From Adiantum capillus-veneris (taxonomy: Eukaryota; Streptophyta; Polypodiopsida; Polypodiales; Pteridaceae), in NCBI GenBank assembly GCA_014529385.2, contig CM043944.1, forward strand, positions 175,855,240 through 175,919,239: a stretch of 64,000 nucleotides of DNA. The letters are read 5' to 3'. Both the position numbers and the translations under genes were made by a program. Numbering within the stretch: the first letter of the stretch is position 1; the number at the start of each line of letters is the position of its first letter. The notes beneath the pieces are model-generated. The model saw nothing but the letters and a program-made list of their open reading frames with translations. It did not search any database and was not told the DNA's origin. Below are positions 25,330 through 38,003 of this stretch, piece by piece.

Positions 25330-26811
25330 ATGGATCCTTCTACTACTTCAATGATAGAATTCAAAAAAAAAAAAGACAATTGTTTATTACGATCGTCAGT
25401 GCACTAAATCCCGACGATATAGCGCAGATTATTGTAGATGAGTCTAGATTGCAATCATTATACATTGAGATTTCCTGCAGAATGTTGTTGTTATACCCAG
25501 ACAAAACAACCGAATCAATAAACTCATTAATGAGCAGTTGGGTGGGCAATTTGCCCAAGGTGGCCTCTGATTTGAAAGAGGAATGCCCTCAAGAAGTAGA
25601 CAAAGGGAAGATTGAGCATTGGAACACTAGATGGAGAACTGAAAAGTAGAGGTCAAGGCGAGCATCCCACATAGACACACAGTTTGGCCTAAGCAAGAAA
25701 ATGCGAATGGCTCTCACCAGAGTTGTGGGGAGCATCCAAGTTGGAGAACCGTTTATTAAGGAGGCTGCCATTGAGGGAACATCGGGTTCTACTGCTTCTG
25801 CCAGTCACTTGGAGAGCAGTATATACAATTCTGAATGTAGTATGACTCTGGGCATTCCAAATAAGTCCATTAAGAATATCAAGAAACTTGGGTCAGGGGC
25901 TTATGGCACAGGGTGGCAAGTTCAAATCAAAGGGATCAGTTTCCTTCCTACAACAAATACTTATTGTGTCAAGTAGTTCAAAGGATAGGCCAAGCATCAG
26001 TGGAAAAGCTTTGCATCAGAAAGTGGGGTAGATCTCAACCATAGAGGGATTGTGAGGAGTATTGCCCACTCTGTAACGTTGCCATGGTTTCTGATATTCC
26101 CCTACTTCAATGGGGGAACTTTAGTTGATCTTATGGAGACAGTGCCCCATCCACATGGCTCTTTCACGACGCTTATAGCGCATCAAGAGGGGAAAGTAAA
26201 GATCCCTAAAGAATTTAAATGGGATCAGCCCTCTGAAGACGAGAAAACACGTATCAACAGCCTGTGCAATCATGCTCCCTCGTTGATTCATGCCTTGGTG
26301 AAGGCATTGCGATTCGCACATGACGAGGGAGTGATCCACAATGATCTCCATCCATGGAACATCATGTTGGACTTTACCAAGGATCTCACACCCCGTATTG
26401 GAATAATTGATTGGGGATTGTCTCTGCGTGTTGGCTTAGAGACACAAAAGACCAACAATACCGATGAAAAATGGCAAAAGCTTCAAACTTGGCGAGCTCC
26501 TGAGTTACTAGATGGCAAATCACCCGTGCCCATGGACCAAGGCCACAAATGTGTACGCCATAGGATGGGTGATATGTCAATTTTGTAAGTTTTGTGGACA
26601 GTTCTCTGACTACTACAACACGGATTGGTTCAAACATAAGGTTTCAGTGGAGGTACAAGCCATATCCAGGATTGTTGTGGAAGGTTGGGTGAGGAAGAAA
26701 TCCACAGAGAGAAAGACCTTGGCACTTTTTGACGAAGAATTAGAAAGATTTGAAGCCCAGCCAGAACGATGCTTACGCCCTCCCTCTGAAATGAGTGTAG
26801 CCTTTTTTTGA
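25330..26811 (+). pseudogene. Protein kinase-like gene with three in-frame TAG stops and two frameshifts
   Basis: The likely start is ATG 25330 (MDPSTTSMIEF). A run of 12 A at 25363-25374 then shifts frame. From 25380 to about 26530 one frame is open except for TAG at 25647, 25974 and 25986. It holds the glycine loop KKLGSGAYGTG, the beta-3 Lys in YCVK, catalytic VIHNDLHPWNIML (HND for HRD, with the Asp and Asn kept), the metal-binding IIDWGLS (DWG for DFG) and WRAPELL. Around 26530-26545 a one-base shift leads to NVYAIGWVICQFCKFCG and the C-terminus at 26811. The HND/DWG pair is unusual, but the catalytic acids remain, so the ancestor could have been active. The N-terminal ~130 residues are not recognised. 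It might be a captured host gene. Confidence 0.8.
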
Positions 26812-26897
26812 TGGATATATGATGTACTTTATGAAGCAGGGTTGAATAGAGGACGGGCGTATGCCCCGTTCTTGTGCTTGTAAAGATTCTCCCTTAG

Positions 26898-26903
26898 TAA
26901 TAA
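26898..26903 (+). terminator. Poly(A) signal of the kinase gene
   Basis: AATAAA lies about 85 bases after the kinase stop, in T-rich sequence. The position is typical, but usage is not proven. Confidence 0.5.
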
Positions 26904-27017
26904 AGATATTCTCTTTATGGGGGAGGGACCAGCCCATCTTCTGGTCCCCAATGGAGTGTCAAGTTTTCTCTCTCCCTCTAATTCTCTTGAGTATTTGAAG
27001 TGCAATTAAACGTCAGT

Positions 27018-28260
27018 TTACGCTTCTGTATTTTTGTGACATGGCCTTTGGGAGTTGACATACTCCGCCATTTCTTTGGTTAAGCCCGCACAAAATTGTT
27101 GCTTTTGCTCTCCAAAATCCAAATTTTTGAAGACAGTGGCTTTGAGTTGTAGGTCCCAAAACTTGTCTACATATTTGTGGATGGATTCATAGGGAGAGAG
27201 CTTTAAGCTTTGCCATTCGGTGAGTACTTTGTCTTTGGCATCGATGACCAAAAACTACTTCATAATGGAAGCTCTTAAAGCTTTCCATGTTCGTGGAGCT
27301 TCACCGTTGGCTTGTAGGCTAGACCACCATTGCCTGGCGGACTTTTGAAAGTGCATAGCTACATGGCGTAGCTTAGAGGAATCCGTGAAGCCCTCATCTC
27401 CAAACGCCGCATCGAATTGCTGGATAAAGGCCAAGACTTTGTCCGTAGCACCAAAGGTACCATCATAGGTAAGGAAAGAGATGCTCTTCCCTCCCTCTTT
27501 GAATTTCTTCAGCTTGGATGACCTCTTCCATGCGGCATAGGATTTCCTATGGCCTCTTCTTTTTGATGGTTCAAAGGTTGCACCATCACTTTCTTCAGAA
27601 GGTGAAGAATTTGAAGAAGGTGGAGAAGAGGGTGACCTCTTTCTCGCCTTTTTCTTGTCTTGACCTTCGTCGTCTTCACCATCACTTTCATAAGAGGAAG
27701 AGGATGAAGAAGATGTAGAAGAGGGTGTCCTCTTTCTCGCCTTTTTCTTCACTTGCTTTTTATCATCCCTCTTTGAATTATGATGTGGAGAAGAGTGCGC
27801 CGATGGTCTTCTCCGCTTTGGTGGTGATGGAGAGCGTTTAGCCCGCCGTCTTCGTGGAGCCATCTCCGCCGAGGTGGCGGGAGACTCACTTCTTTCTCGT
27901 TCCTTCGATGGAGGCTCTTGAGTTCTCCTTTGGGAAGGAGATGCATCATCAAGAATTAAATTCTTGAGCCCTTCGTAGGGATTCTCTTTTCTTCCCGAAT
28001 CGGAGAGAGACCTCTTTTGGTAGTCTCACAAGGAGGCTTCCTAGGTGTTCTCTCGTCATGTTGATGAGCTTGGAGAATCCTGTGAGCACGGAGCTGCCGT
28101 TGCACTTCGCTTTGGAGAGATGGATTGCCCATGGCTTGTTGAAGCCTAGAAACAAGATAGTTAACATGCATTGAAGCATCATTAGTAGCTTGCTCATGAG
28201 CAAAATCAAAGTTATCAACATTAATTTCACTCTCTTTACTATTTTCAGCCATTCTAACAA
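27018..28260 (-). pseudogene. Retrotransposon gag with Ser/Arg-rich N-terminus
   Basis: The N-terminal frame (28252-27956) has NYLVSRLQQAMGNPSLQSEV and runs out of frame near 27956. The main frame (27863-27255) starts with a Lys/Arg/Ser-rich segment (MAPRRRRAKRSPSPPKRRRP and alternating poly-Ser and acidic runs) and then the gag core: VLAFIQQFDAAFGDEGF, HFQKSARQWWSSLQ and WKALRASIMK. TAG at 27255-27257 stops it, but the same frame continues (VIDAKDKVLTEWQSLKLSPY, ESIHKYVDKFWDL, FCAGLTKEMAEYV), which is the rest of the Retrotrans_gag fold. The SR-like N-terminus resembles splicing-factor tails and may bind RNA; that is inference. Confidence 0.85.
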
Positions 28261-28656
28261 CTTTTAGGTGTAAAATTTTTAGGTGTACTTTGGCACTTCA
28301 AGCCCTAGTTGCTACTCCTCTTTACCCCTTTAGAAAAAGCACTCAAGCTATTGTACCCCCGGCTCGAATACCATTAAATGCAAGGAATAGAAGAGAGGGT
28401 CTTACGACACCAAAACAGCACCGGCTCCTGTCAAGCTTCTAATAGCTCAATAGTGGTTAAGCCGTAAGCAAGCCCCATAGGACTCCACTATTAAGACCAT
28501 AGCTCTCGACGGTGATGCCCCGTTATCTACAGGAAGGGAGGCGCATTGCAAGGCTGAAAAATCCCTATTCTACTTACTCACAGGCAATTAATAATACCAA
28601 CCATTTATAGCTAGCTTGAGGACCTCCCTTCCTGAGCAAGAAAAGAGAAACCTTGT

Positions 28657-28668
28657 GCTCTGATACCA
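28657..28668 (-). other. Initiator-Met tRNA primer binding site (element 3)
   Basis: TGGTATCAGAGC on the minus strand is the standard plant initiator-Met primer site. It directly follows an LTR-type end ...TTACA. Confidence 0.88.
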
Positions 28669-28669
28669 A

Positions 28670-30200
28670 TGTAACATTTAATGGCCTAGAAACTTATGTG
28701 TAGCGGAAATTAGCATGAACATAGTGGGCATTTCATTAGAATAGATTCCTAATGAGAATTACAAGAGTGCTTGGGTGGAGAGAGCAACAAAAAGCATAAC
28801 ACCTAGTTAGATAGCATCAACAATACTTCAAAAGAGAGAGAAATTAAGCTATTGACAACAGTTGAGGACCGGATTTGCATGGAGCCGGTCCCCCCTCCAA
28901 AAGGCTTTGTATTATGGTTTCTCCCATCAAGAGAGACATTGTACAATACAATTCTTTGTGTTCCTTCAAGACTAGATAGTGCAATGAAGATGAAAGCTTC
29001 ATGCACTAAGCAAAACACTTAGCAAACAAAACTTTAATTATCCACGTTCTCAGACCCAAGACCTCACACACCTTCGAAGATGGTGAGAGCTAGCAGGGTA
29101 TGAGAGTAGATTGAGAGGAAGAAGGAGTATCTTACGAGAAAGATGTACATCTCCTCACATAATCACTCATATTAGCATAGCTTTAGCTTAGTAATTAGCT
29201 TGGTAGGAGAGATGAGAATGCATTGAAGCTTGGCTCTTGGTTGGATTTGCATCCACATGCCAAGAGTGTGTTGATGTAAGCTTCTATCTCACAAGCTTGG
29301 AGTAGGTGATGAGCTCTCCATTAAAGCTTGGGAAGAGATAGTCTTCTCTTTCTTCACACATGAGATTGTGTGAGTGTGTGTGTGATAATGCCTTGCAAAA
29401 ATCAGCCCCCTCTCTCTCTTGGGTGAGCCCTCTTGCTAATTGCTCTTGCAGGCTCCCCATTGGACCTCCCCAAGTCAAGCCAATGCCTATTAAGAAGCAT
29501 AAGTGATAGCCTTCTGACATGTGTCCCCCTTTCCCCTTTTGTGAGAGCTTTAGGTAATTTAAGAATTAAACTAAACTCTCATTGGACCCCTTTGCCTCCT
29601 GGCCAATAGGAATCAGGCAAGCCATTGGGCTCCTGAATGCTCATTGGACCCCTTGGGAGACTGTCCAATAGTCTTCTAGGAGACTTAATTCTCATTGGTT
29701 CTTTTATTAAGTGTTTTTAAATTAATTAAACTAGATTTACTCTAGCCTAATTCTCATTGGTCCACCTCCAAGGCCATCCAATAGGAATTGGGCACACCTT
29801 GTGGGCATCTGGGCTAGGGAGCTGACATGTGTCCCTAATTCCCTTTGTGTAAAGGGAGCCTCTGTGTGTGTGTGTGTGACTTTCTCTCTCATCCCCTAGA
29901 AGAAGGGCTCGCCCCCTTCCATGTAGGGATATGCAAAGACTTTTTAGTTACACACAAAGCATCCAATTGCCCCTAGGGTTGACCTTTGGACACAACCTTT
30001 GAATTTTGGAACCTTAGCATTTTGGAAGTCTTAATGGGCTGAACCTTAGGGTTTTTTAGCCCATTGTTGCACATGGCTCTTTTGCAGATGGCCCCCCCTT
30101 TGGATCCCTATTTTCCCTCCTTTGGATCCCTACTGTGGCCGGTCTGCTAGCTTAACCAATATTCTAGCTTTTTCTCCCCTGGCACTTTCCCACATTAAAT
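28670..30200 (-). mobile_element. Probable LTR of element 3
   Basis: On the plus strand it starts TGTAACATTTAATG at the primer site. The far end is uncertain (CACATTAAATGATCA near 30190 is a candidate). No gene is present. From 29450 to 29800 it contains repeated CTCATTGG(A/T)CC...CCAATAG units, which look like inverted CCAAT boxes. No second LTR is in the window. Confidence 0.5.
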
Positions 30201-30613
30201 GATCAGTTTAATATCAGAAAATCATTTAGGAGAATTAGATATTGATTATTATGACATCGGGTGAGTATATTTCTCTGCCGTGAAGCTTAGCGCTGTGGTG
30301 ATGAGCATCACACAATAGTTAATAGGATGCCTGCCTACAAAATAGGAGTTGTCGTGCTTTGCGAGCTTGCCTTTAGGATGCTTGTTGATGCATATCACTA
30401 TGAAGACTGGTGGAAAATCCACAGTTCAAGAAGCACCCCAAGAGGAGAGAAGAAACGACATGCAAAAAACTTCTTGGAAAGCCATTAGGGCCCAAAAATA
30501 AAACGACCAAAAGCTTTCAAGTATGAAAATAAACCCAAAACACAAAGCAATAGCATGAGAGGTGATGCTCCTAGAGTTGGGAAGCTAGTAAGGCTCTATA
30601 GAGGATGAATTTC
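30201..30613. other. Unassigned stretch before the TRIM-like element
   Basis: I see no gene or strong repeat here. Confidence 0.4.
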
Positions 30614-30682
30614 CGTTAGGTTTGAAGCTTATGGTGGGTGCCACCTTGAGGAAGACATGGTGAGGAGCTCAGCTTGCAGAGA

Positions 30683-30758
<76 letters not shown>

Positions 30759-32320
30759 TCGATATAGTAATACAAAAAATAACGCTATGATTGTATTTTG
30801 CTTGTGTTGATTCAAAAGAAGTCTTACATATATATAGCCAAACTTGCCATGCACACTAAAAAGGGAGCTTGAGTTTATCTACATGCATTATGAGAGTGTT
30901 CCCACAGGTTAACTGAACCACAATTGGGCTTGCATACCCAACCCCCCCCCGCAAGCCCAAACTACTGACAATGGACTCGAAACAGACCATGGAAGAGTTC
31001 AATCACCTGAAACCATGAGTAGAAGTCCCCCCCTTGACAATAACATAAGTGTGTGTGTGCACTTCCCTCAAACAACTATCAGTGTGAGACATACCAGAAC
31101 TTGATGAAACAACAAAGGGCAGTCTTACCACTTTTATTTTCATGGCAGTATCTATAACCATGTACAAAATTTTGACTGCATGGCAATAACTGACAACAGA
31201 TAATGTAAAAGGAGGCTTTGACCGGAAAGTATATGACAAAACAAAACTATGACATTAAACTGGTAAATTAATTTGTGAAAATTTTGTACTGCAATCTCGA
31301 AGCAGATCTTCATGTGTTGCATCTGTTGATATGCCGAGTGCTTGAAGAAAATCTTCATGGTCTGCATCACTTGCCTCATTGCTAACTGTATCCGAACCAC
31401 TAAACTGGCATATTTGGCATACACGTCCGAGAGAGGTGCTGCATGTAAACTACGATGCAAAATGACCATGTAATCTAAAACATCTTGGTTCTTCAAATTA
31501 TCACCTTCAGTTCATCGAAACACAATTGCTAGCCACTATAAGACTTTGGTTGGTATAGCAGCTGAGTATACTCCGAAAATCACCAAACCTTTCAGCACAG
31601 CTTTGAAGAGTCGGCAACAATTGAATTGAATTCAATTGCCCATTTGCAGCAGCTTAAACTTGAACACGGAGCATCGAGCATCGAGCACTGAGCATTGAGA
31701 ACAGAACTGCAGGGTGTGAATCCCTCTTGCTCAAGGCGTTAATTGAGGTTGGCCAATTTAAAAACAGTGTGAAATAAAAAAAACAAAGTAAGGATTTCCT
31801 GTAGCGGACGAACAGGCTGTGTGCAATGGCCAAACCTGCTTGCAGCGAGCTGTAGAGGCCGCGTTAGAAGACAAACAGGTGTTGAAAGCTGGTTCTCATA
31901 CCAGGGCGACCATGTTGATGGAGAGCTTGCTCATTTTGATGCAGGTCGGCAGCAGGATTACTCCCTCTGTAGGCAGCGGTTCCCACGCACTGGGTGGAGC
32001 CAAGACCAGGCAAAACCACCTCGCTCTGATACCAGGTGTTAGGTTTGAATCTTATGGTGGGTGCCACCTTGAGGAAGACATGGCGAGGAGCTCAGCTTGC
32101 AGAGAAACGAGAGAGAGAGAGAGAGTGAGAGAGTCGATACAGTATTACAAAAAATAACGCTATGATTGTATTTTGCTTGTATTGATTCAAAACAAGCCTT
32201 ACATCTATATAGCCAAACTTGCCATATGCACACTAAAAAGGGAGCTCGAGTTGATCTGCATGCATTATGAGAGTGTTCCCACAGGCTACCTGAACCACAA
32301 TTGGGCTTGCATACCCAACA
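30614..32320 (-). mobile_element. Small non-coding LTR retrotransposon (TRIM-like)
   Basis: Two LTRs, 30614-30943 and 32037-32320, start (T/C)GTTAGGTTTGAA and end TACCCAAC(A/C). A G-rich polypurine tract (C10 on the plus strand, 30942-30951) adjoins the left LTR, and an initiator-Met primer site (GCTCTGATACCAGG, about 32023-32036) adjoins the right LTR, so the element reads leftward. The flanks ATTTC and ATTTT are a near-perfect 5-bp target duplication. The ~1.1-kb interior has no gag or pol. The LTRs differ mainly in GA-tract length. Confidence 0.88.
30686..30755. repeat. (GA)n expansion in the left TRIM LTR
   Basis: About 70 bp of GA here, against an interrupted 25 bp at the matching site in the right LTR (32109-32133). 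Confidence 0.95.
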
Positions 32321-33219
32321 ATTTTGAAGTGCGGTAGAAGTGAAAATTCATCGTTGAGTAGAGGCAAATCCACCAAGTCCAACCACCTAGAGTTTTGTGC
32401 TGGTCAAAATTTTGATTGTGTATGTATAAGTAGCTCTTCACACGCGTGACTATGCAGTCACGGAGATTTCCATAAAAGCTTGATTAAGAAGGCGGTTTTC
32501 CACCAATGGTAGCATGCAAAAAGACATGCACGACCTCATGCAAGAAAAGCACCCTCTTTCCTCTTCTACTTTTTCCTCCATAGCTCCCCCTCCCCTGAGA
32601 TCTGATATGAGTGTAAGAGTGAGGGGACTAGACAACTCACCACCCAACCTCGCTATGTATAGACTCATAGCTTGCTAGAATATAGCACCCCTTGACCGCA
32701 TGTTCGTCTTGGCCCTTGGCCTGCCCGGCCTTACCCTAGGCATGACATTAAAAGTCCATCATAAATTATGTCGTTGCACGTCTAATCAATTATAATCTTA
32801 GAGATGGGATTTCTCCTTTAGACACAACACTAAACCCTCCACTATGGCTCGAAAAGTCCAAGATGAGCACTACCTCTGAGAGGAAAGGGTTTCCGCCCCA
32901 AAAAATACCTATTTATTTAGATAGGGTAGAACTTAAGAAAGATTCCTCATAAAGATCATGCATGATACATACATGGTATGCTCCACCGTGTGCACTGCAT
33001 GACACTCACAACCACACATCTAGCATAGTTGGTGACATCCGTCAACTGCATCACCAGTGTTGCTCGGTCTCCTACAAGTTTTAAGATGGTTGAACACTAC
33101 ACAACAAAGCTTAAAACCATTGTGCTAGGCTCAGACCAACCCTCGATTACATTTGGAATTGAATTGAGAGTTCCTTGACAAGAGCTTTATGATGGAAGGC
33201 TAGATTCAATGTCTATGAG
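32321..33219. other. No gene seen
   Basis: Plain sequence without a supported coding region or recognisable repeat. It leads into the tandem repeats at 33.2 kb. Confidence 0.4.
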
Positions 33220-34375
33220 GCTCTGAAATTTGGAAGCTTAAACCTAATATCAACACAGCCAGCTCCCCAACTAATACCTGCCCACCATGCACCACACTTT
33301 ACACCACGCAAACTTAACTTGCCACCCACCATCGACTCTCGCTTTTGCATGCAACTCTTGTTTCTCTCCCCCCCACTCCTTAGACATCCATTTCTCTCAC
33401 TCCTAGCTAGTATTATGTGGCTGCCATCCAACCCTCCTTAGGTTCATGGCTATGGTGTGGGTTTTGTTTTTCAATCTCTCATACACACTCAAGCTGAGAG
33501 CAGCTACCAACCCTCTCGCTCTCACCCACCACCCATTTACCAGCATGCTTGCATGCAATGGGCAATGTAGTGTAGCCTCCCAAAATTTGGAAGCTTAAAC
33601 CTAATATCAACACAGCCAACTCCCCAACTAATACCTACCCACAATGCACCACACTTTACACCACGCAAACTTAACTTGCCACCTACCATCGACTCTCGCT
33701 TTTGCATGCAACTCTTGTTGCTCTCCCCCCCACTCCTTAGACATCCATTTCTCTCACTCCTAGCTAGTATTATGTGGCTGCCATCCAACCCTCCTTAGGT
33801 TCATGCCTTCGGTGTGGGTGTTGTTTTTCAATCTCTCATACACACTCAAGCTTTTCAATCTCTCATACACACTCATGATGAGAGAGACTACCAACCCTCT
33901 CACTCTCGCCCACCACCCATTTACCAACATGCTTGCATGCAATGGGCAATGTAGAGTAGCCTCCCAAGCAAATTGATGGAAGGCTAGATTCAATGTCTAT
34001 AAGGTTCTGAAATTTGGAAGCTTAAACCTAATATCAACATAGTCAGCTCCCCAACTAATACCTACCCACCATGCACCTCACTTCAGACCACTCAAACTTA
34101 ACTTGCCACCCACCATCGACTCTCGCTTTTGCATGCAACTCTGGTTGCTCTCCCCACCACTCCTTAGACATCCATTTCTCTCACTCCCATCTAGTATTAT
34201 GTGGCTATCATCCAACCCTCCTTAGGTTCATGGCTACAGTGTGGGTGTTGTTTTTCAATCTCTCACACACACTCAAACTGAGAGCGGCTACCAACCCTCT
34301 CGCTCTCGCCCACCACCCATTTACTAGCATGCTTGCATGTAATGGGCAATGGAGTGTAGCCTCCCAAGAAAATTG
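33220..34375. repeat. Three-copy tandem repeat, unit about 360-425 bp
   Basis: TTTGGAAGCTTAAACCTAAT recurs at about 33227, 33586 and 34012. The copies share long blocks (CTCTCGCTTTTGCATGCAAC, CACTCCTTAGACATCCATTT). Copy 2 has an extra internal duplication of TTTCAATCTCTCATACACAC. Copies 2 and 3 are joined by AAATTGATGGAAGGCTAGAT. Frames through it are not conserved, so it is probably not coding. Confidence 0.92.
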
Positions 34376-34447
34376 ATGGTGTAATACCATGGACACCTCA
34401 ACCATCCATCTATTTCTCCCTCCCTCTCTAATCTCACTCAACCAACG

Positions 34448-34448
<1 letters not shown>

Positions 34449-34511
<63 letters not shown>
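34449..34511. repeat. (CT)n microsatellite
   Basis: About 31 CT units just upstream of the LTR of the LARD-like element. Confidence 0.97.
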
Positions 34512-34512
<1 letters not shown>

Positions 34513-34722
34513 GCAAATCTTGATGGTTCTCTTCACAATGCTAATGTCAGGACAAGGGTCCTACGGGGCAAGGCCCAACCTAGGGGGTCAGGGACCTAGA
34601 CCAAGGGCTTGGACTAGACCAGTGCGGACTGGGGATCCGCTTAGGGAAAGTGCTACGAGCTAGCCTATATAAGGGGCGGTAGGGAGGAGGATCCTATGTT
34701 CAGTTACCCTAGGTCTTATATT

Positions 34723-34734
34723 GGTATCAGAGCT
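34723..34734 (+). other. Initiator-Met tRNA primer binding site (LARD-like element)
   Basis: TGGTATCAGAGC directly follows the LTR-like block. It identifies the strand and the LTR end. Confidence 0.8.
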
Positions 34735-34798
34735 AGGTGAGAGAAAAGCTATGGAGGAGGGTAGGAGAAGGGTTGTTTATCTCCTTGCAGAATTTCAT

Positions 34799-34904
<106 letters not shown>

Positions 34905-35228
34905 GTCATCAAGCCGTCATGGCGTGGGCATAGTCCCTTGATTCGACAATGGAGCCGACAGGCAGGCCGCGGGAAGCGACCCTTGCACACAAGACAAAGC
35001 GGAATTTGACCTGCTCGGATCCACACGCAGAGGACGGGTATGGATTCGCGCTGCCGTGGGGGGAAGTTTTTGTCACATAGCCGTGCCCGGAGAGGGTCTG
35101 TATCGACGACCTTGTCGGTTTCCTTCATAGCGCAGTCTGCTGCCGCCATGCAAGCTACAAGTTTTTTTTTTTAATGCCCTAAACTTAACCATGCAAGGGC
35201 AGTCACACACGGGCAAGGCCCCATGCTA

Positions 35229-35292
35229 TGCATCCAAGGACTAGCGGCAAGCATTCGAGGACTAGAGGCAAGCATCCGAGGACTAGCAGCAA
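35229..35292. repeat. Short tandem repeat, three units of about 21-24 bp
   Basis: Three successive versions of GCAT(C/T)C(A/G)AGGACTAG(C/A)(G/A)GCAA. Confidence 0.8.
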
Positions 35293-38003
35293 AGGCCATC
35301 ATCATAGGCTTGGCAAGACATCCAGGGTACAGGATTTTTCCATGATAGGCCCGAACACAAGCTTTCAAGCACTTCAAGGGTCGCCATGAGCACCATCTTC
35401 CTAACTGGTTGCTGTGAACTTGTACACATCTTTACCTTACCACTCGATCAAAGACAACGAGACTTTTGGTCTTTAAAGCATGAGGTCGGCATCGAGGTGG
35501 ATAACCATAATGCTAGCATTCGCAATTGACAATTGGGAAGCCAATGGCAACGATTGGTTTGCGATGTGTTGCTTAAGGTAAATTATGAGTGTTGTTATTA
35601 AAATTATGTGTGAGCAAGGCTTATTACAGATATACAACACCAAGCAAGGCTACAATCGGCAAGGAAAGGACCTACGACAGGTCGCGACACGTGATCAGTC
35701 AGGTGAGCATTAATTTTATTTTTTCAGTTTGTGTGGCAAAATGTTACAAACCCTGCGGTATATTTGAATTTATCACCAAACGTGCATGCATTTTAAGCAC
35801 TCCACGCACACGTACGGTTTTTGAAAGTTCTCATAAGCACTTACATTTTGTTGCATACTTTGATGGCAAGGGCCAATTCCTTAGCGCCTCAAGACAACCG
35901 ACATGGCCTTTTACTAGCCAAGGTCAACACATTAAGTACAATCTTGGTAGTCATTACCATGATTTGGACTAAGGAGCATGGCTCCGATAGAGATAACCTT
36001 TACAAAGGGTTTACCGAGGCACGATTGTCTAGTAACAGAGCCAACTCAGGCATGCCCTGTGCCTTATATGGCATCGATGATTGGCAAGGCCGATTATTCT
36101 TTCAATTCTTAGCAGCAGGCAATTGGAAATAGCGAAGTGGAATCCACAGTGACCGTGTCTACTGAACCAAACATTATTATCCGGTAAATCACTTCTTGGT
36201 TTTCTTCTTGCTGGTGACTCATTTGATTCTTCCGGCAGCAAGCTTCGTCAGTAAGTGTACTGGATAAGGTACGCAATTGATTTTTTTTTGTTATGTAGCA
36301 TCTGTTTGATAGCTACGACATGCAATAGACGTGCATATAATCTGCATACACTTTAGGTTCACAAGCATGCTTGTGAAAATTGCTGTAAGTACCAAAACGT
36401 GGATTTGTTTGAAGACTGGAATGACGCATGGGCAAAATTGAAATCTTTAAACAGGCATACATGGCCTTTTACTGCACCTATTTTTTAAGGAATCAAGGCT
36501 TCAATTTACAACTCTTACATTAAGTTGTTTCCTGTTTGGGGTCTGCTATGAGCACACGCCCTTGGGAAAGTTCTCCCTATGCATATAGTATATTTCAGGC
36601 CAACTTTCTCTTGCGCAACGGAGATGAAGATCTACATTTACATTGGAAAGTAATGCTTGTGTACAAAGCAAAGTTCTTTAGCAATTTTTCACGAAGCAAG
36701 GCTTCTCCCTTATGCCAAGGTACTGCCCAATGACTCGGAATCACGAGCAGTGGCACACAAGATGTACAAACTGGCAAAATAGGGAATACCACCTCCCAAG
36801 ATCCCTACCAGTTTAAACCGTGCAAGGCACCAATGGTTTTGGCTCTCACATTTGAGGTCATCACTCTCGCCAAGGGCTTCACAATCTGTATGCATGGCAT
36901 GCTAACTAGGTGGCATAAATTCCACCGCTTCAAAGATTATGCTTCCGCTATCACACCAGGCACTCTGTCATCACAGACATACTAAGTTCTGGATGCTGTT
37001 TGTTTTTTTTTTCTCTTTTCTCTCTCGATGACAGCATTATACAGGAAGATGGTTGCATGCTTATAGGATAAGCTGCCAGTCAGGCATAAGATGTCTAAGA
37101 GCACACATTCTGGGCGCACACACACTAGAAATTTAAGGAAAATTCCTCGGCCCATCATGCTCTTCTTATCTCTCTTTCTTATTTCTCTCGATGAATACTG
37201 CATACTTTCTAAGAAGCTTTTGCTACATGTTTCACTAGTGAGTCCTCCTGAGCCAAGATGCTCTAACTCTCAGCTAGTAATTGGGCAAGATGCCATCCAC
37301 ATTAGTCTTCATCGGTTTGACGATTGAACATTAATTGCCATGAGGGCTATGATCCACACACGCTGGCTAAGAACCATTGTTAAATCTAGGGTAAGATCCA
37401 CTTGTTGGTATTCCTTGGATGATTGTTCTCAAGATCGAACAGCTCTACCTAGTAGAGTACCCATTGACGTTAATTGACAAGCAAGAGTCTTGTCATTACG
37501 GATGTTTAGGGTGTCATTTTTGCACTACATGTTTTTATTGCGACGCTCAAGTGAGTTTTTGATCATCTTAAAATCGCACCAGCTGATCTCTACCATGGAG
37601 TATAGACACAACAATCAGTTGTGACAGCATGGCTGTCCATAAGAGCTCGGCAGTTCACTTGTCTGGGTCTCCTACTCTCTCTATAGCACTACGGAGTGTC
37701 TATGGACATACTGATTTGGGGTAAGACCCGGTGGGTGATTGCTGCATCACCCATAGGCATTAAGGATCACAGTTTGATCTGCACAGTTGATCTCTCCCAG
37801 TTATACTTTCAAGGAAAGACTTCCGCAATCTACCACGCGGTAGGAACCGAACACACTTTTCAGGTTGATTCCAATCATTTTGTACACGGTTGACTATGTT
37901 GGTTACCGTTATCTGCTAGTTGAGCAGTTTCTACAAGGTGTCTTACCAAGGGGTTTGACTACATAGATTCTAAATCCAAGGGCTGGGATTGCAAAGGCAA
38001 CAC

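Larger units (their letters stand above)
27010..30200 (-). mobile_element. LTR retrotransposon 3, truncated: LTR, primer site and gag
   Basis: Read on the minus strand: a probable LTR ending in ...TGTTACA at 28670, then TTGGTATCAGAGC (initiator-Met primer site), a short leader, then gag. No pol is present; the element stops near 27.01 kb next to the kinase 3' region. The outer LTR border is not certain; sequence near 30195-30205 is a candidate. Confidence 0.75.
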
